Of a stretch of DNA of 16,468 nucleotides, positions 14,985-16,468 are shown in pieces; within the stretch, counting starts at the first letter, position 1; each line of letters opens with the position of its first letter. Source of the stretch: Fidelibacterota bacterium. GTDB taxonomy: Bacteria; Fidelibacterota; Marinisomatia; Marinisomatales; CAZVFT01. The position numbers and the translations under genes were made by a program. The notes under the pieces were generated by a model. The model did no database searches and was not told the origin of the DNA. It saw nothing but the letters and a program-made list of their open reading frames with translations. The DNA lies in the NCBI GenBank assembly GCA_014381485.1, contig JACNLN010000094.1, positions 1 through 16,468 of the forward strand. Reading direction: 5' to 3'.

Positions 14985-15131
14985 GCTTTTACTCTAAGGA
15001 AAGGAAGTCTAAGAGTAAAAGCCGATAGGGTCAGGCGGGAAACTGTCAGACCTCCCGATCCCCGAAATATTTCGGGGTGACTTGGAAAGGAGGAAATACA
15101 AAGTATAAAGGTGCAAGAGTAACCAGCACCT
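14985..15131 (+). promoter_or_regulatory. Candidate structured RNA leader of unknown class
   Basis: The stretch folds readily: GCTTTTACTCT (14985-14995) pairs perfectly with AGAGTAAAAGC (15012-15022). Next comes GGTCAGGC...GTCAGACC (15029-15052, with an A·A mismatch and one wobble), CCCCGAAATATTTCGGGG (15060-15077), an AGGAGG-containing single-stranded stretch (15088-15093), and AGGTGC/GCACCT (15109-15114/15126-15131). An intrinsic terminator follows within 11 nt, the arrangement of a riboswitch with a transcription-terminating expression platform. I could not match it to a known class: the cobalamin consensus end (CAGG-AGA-CCTGCC) is not present intact. Confidence 0.4.
15060..15077. repeat. 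Perfect 18-bp GC-flanked palindrome
   Basis: CCCCGAAATATTTCGGGG is a perfect palindrome in a locally GC-rich patch unlike the AT-rich surroundings. It could be a hairpin arm of the leader or a copy of a small interspersed palindromic repeat. Only one copy is present in this window, so repeat status is not shown. Confidence 0.5.
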
Positions 15132-15141
15132 GAAAATATGT

Positions 15142-15176
15142 AGCCCCTTTTCCACGTCATGGAATAGGGGCTTTTC
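15142..15176 (+). terminator. Intrinsic terminator upstream of the TonB receptor
   Basis: AGCCCC (15142-15147) pairs with GGGGCT (15167-15172). Inside, TTCCA pairs with TGGAA around a CGTCA loop, and TTTTCTATT follows. It is a convincing rho-independent terminator. It either ends the nap-HAO transcript about 230 nt after its last stop codon or acts as an expression platform for the receptor gene. Confidence 0.8.
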
Positions 15177-15179
15177 TAT

Positions 15180-15197
15180 TGTATTGAGGACAATACA
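15180..15197. promoter_or_regulatory. Operator-like palindrome before the TonB receptor
   Basis: TGTATTG-AGGA-CAATACA is a perfect 7-bp dyad with a 4-nt spacer, 44 bp before the ATG and just past the terminator. It overlaps a possible -35 element (TTGAGG, 15184-15189) whose -10 partner, TGTAAA at 15207-15212 after 17 nt, is poor. The geometry fits a dimeric repressor or Crp/Fnr-type site, but the half-site does not match the FNR TTGAT consensus. Confidence 0.5.
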
Positions 15198-15240
15198 TTT
15201 AATATTTGTAAACGATGATTAAAATAGAGAGGTGAAGAGA

Positions 15241-16468
15241 TGATAAAAAACCACATTATCAATTTGAGTGTAATATCACTGTTTTTGGCTTCGTACACAC
15301 TGAGCCAAACAACAATTACCGGTCGTGTTATTGACTCCAAAACCGATCAACTGTTAAGTGGTGCCAATATTGTCCTGGTGGGAGCGGATTTAGGAACGAC
15401 ATCTAATAAGGAAGGACAGTACCAGCTTAGCATAGCTGAACCGGGAGAATATGTATTAAGAGTGAGTTTTATCGGTTATAAAGAAGCAGTTAGAAATCTC
15501 TCGTTAGGTCAAAATCAGAAACTGACCGTTAACATTCAACTTCGACCAACAATCTTGAGAGGTGACATTGTTTTGGTTACAGCCACCAAAACAGAGCGAA
15601 GATTATCAGAAATTCCCGGAAGGGTGGAAGTGATCACACAAGAGGAATTAAAAAGTCTGCCGTCTCAAAAATTAGATGATGTTCTTAAATACTCATCAGG
15701 TCTGAATGTACACCGAACATCAGGAATTTTCGAGATAAGACCTGTGGTAAGTCTGCGCGGTGTCTCGGGGGATGAGCCGGGAAGAACCTTAGTATTGGTC
15801 AATGGTGTTCCCATCAATAAATCTGATACCGGGGTTGCCAACTGGAACAGAATCAATGTGAATAATATTAAGCAGGTTGAAATATTCAAAGGTGCTGGAT
15901 CTTCGCTTTATGGAAATAACGCTATGGGAGGTGTGATAAATATTATTACTCAAACTCCAGTGGAAAAATTCAGTGGGGGTGCAAATGTTTCCTATGGGAC
16001 ATATAACACGTTGAGTACAAATTTTAATCTTTCCATGCGAAAAAATGATAAATTATACTTTGATGTTGATGGATTCTATAGGAGAAGTGATGGTTATATA
16101 GACCTGCCCGATACACTGAAGACAGAATATACCGTACCTCTCTTCCTTGATGAAAAAGGAATATCAGCACAAATGGGATTTGACTTAAATCCCGCTACAA
16201 GTGTAAAAGTGCTGTATGATTATTATGATGACAAACGTGGAGAAGGGGAGAAAATTGAGGAAGTTGATGGAAAACACAGACACTTCGACACACATTTTTT
16301 TCAGGGGAAATTTACCAGGAGGAGAGAAAATTCTAAATATGAATTAAATGGATTTTATCAATATGAGAATTATTTGCGGGTTGATGAGCGGATAACAAAG
16401 GGGGAATATCAGAAATTTGACGTTGCCTCTGATCGTGTGGACAAAGGATTGCTGTTTTATTATTTACG
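15241..16468 (+). CDS. TonB-dependent outer-membrane receptor, 3' end beyond the window
   Basis: An open frame of 409 codons runs off the right edge. It starts at the ATG at 15241 with a GAGGTGAAG ribosome site. The signal peptide (about 1-22, ending TLSQ) is followed by a carboxypeptidase-regulatory-like beta-sandwich (TITGRVIDSKTDQLLSGANI, about 25-105), the fold fused to many FCB-group receptors. A TonB-box-like DIVLVTATKTERR then leads into the plug domain (about 115-235, with VEVITQEELKSL, LRGVSGDEPGRTLVLVNGVP, VEIFKGAGSSLYGNNAMGGVINIITQ), and the first barrel strands follow. The substrate is unknown; BtuB/siderophore-type receptors share the VEIFKGAGSSLYG pattern. The preceding palindrome and leader suggest regulation by the imported nutrient, possibly a metal, heme or cobamide. 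Confidence 0.9.

Larger units (their letters stand above)
14916..15240 (+). other. Intergenic region between the octaheme gene and the TonB receptor: structured, no gene
   Basis: These 325 bases hold no credible protein gene. From left to right: a weak TTTACC/GGTAAA dyad (14918-14949); a long perfect stem (14985-15022); a more GC-rich stretch with several GTCAG/GACC elements; an 18-bp palindrome (15060-15077); an AGGTGC/GCACCT hairpin (15109-15131); an intrinsic terminator (15142-15176); an operator-like palindrome (15180-15197); and a ribosome site GAGGTGAAG just before the next ATG. The stem-rich part followed by a terminator could be either the 3' end of the preceding operon or a regulatory leader of the TonB gene. 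Confidence 0.7.

Noticed and set aside
14985..15131. Cobalamin riboswitch
   Set aside because: Fragments such as GTCAG, GGGAA and ACTGT occur, but the conserved CAGG-AGA-CCTGCC end and the GGTGnAA...CCGCnACTG core are not in the right order. Kept only as an unassigned leader.
15207..15212. A -10 element TGTAAA for the TonB receptor
   Set aside because: Spacing to TTGAGG is acceptable but the hexamer is a poor match, so no promoter is annotated.
1..16468. CRISPR arrays, tRNA/rRNA genes, insertion sequences or transposases
   Set aside because: No regularly spaced direct repeats, no tRNA or rRNA signatures, and no transposase-like protein were seen on either strand.

Overview
The window looks like a chromosomal piece from an AT-rich, Gram-negative, anaerobically respiring bacterium. 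The porin, the TonB-dependent receptor with an N-terminal carboxypeptidase-regulatory-like domain, and the multiheme cytochromes indicate a diderm. The combination is reminiscent of FCB-group lineages such as Calditrichota, Ignavibacteriota or Marinimicrobia. That placement is an inference from gene style, not from a marker gene.

Layout. (1) 38-5060, minus strand: four genes in series. Transcription order is a sensor histidine kinase with a c-type heme motif in its periplasmic domain, a sigma-54-dependent NtrC-type response regulator, a small membrane protein resembling an ECF-transporter S component, and a fusion of an ECF-T-like membrane domain to a THEP1-like P-loop NTPase. (2) 5061-5248: divergent control region with a vegetative-type promoter for the kinase, a perfect 15-bp inverted repeat, and a strong -24/-12 (sigma-54) promoter facing right. 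(3) 5249-14915, plus strand: an apparent respiratory operon of outer-membrane porin, tetraheme lipoprotein cytochrome (NapM-like), periplasmic nitrate reductase NapA, a NapF/NapG-like ferredoxin, NapD, a second NapG-like ferredoxin, NapH, a Rieske protein, a fused b6f-like cytochrome b, and an octaheme hydroxylamine-oxidoreductase-family cytochrome. (4) 14916-15240: a structured, more GC-rich intergenic region with several hairpins, an intrinsic terminator and an 18-bp operator-like palindrome. (5) 15241 to the end: the 5' part of a TonB-dependent receptor gene that runs off the window.

How the parts may work together. The porin could admit the anion. NapA, matured with NapD, would reduce nitrate to nitrite in the periplasm with electrons delivered through NapH, the ferredoxins and the tetraheme cytochrome. 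The octaheme HAO-family protein could then reduce nitrite to hydroxylamine or ammonium, as proposed for HAO homologues of ammonifiers lacking NrfA. The Rieske/cytochrome b pair would be the quinol oxidase feeding that cytochrome, since no cytochrome c1 or f is encoded beside it. No NrfA, NrfH, NapC or NapB is present in the window.

The most interesting points are the one-operon Nap + Rieske/b + octaheme module, its likely control by a heme-bearing two-component system through sigma-54, and the unidentified structured leader before the TonB receptor.
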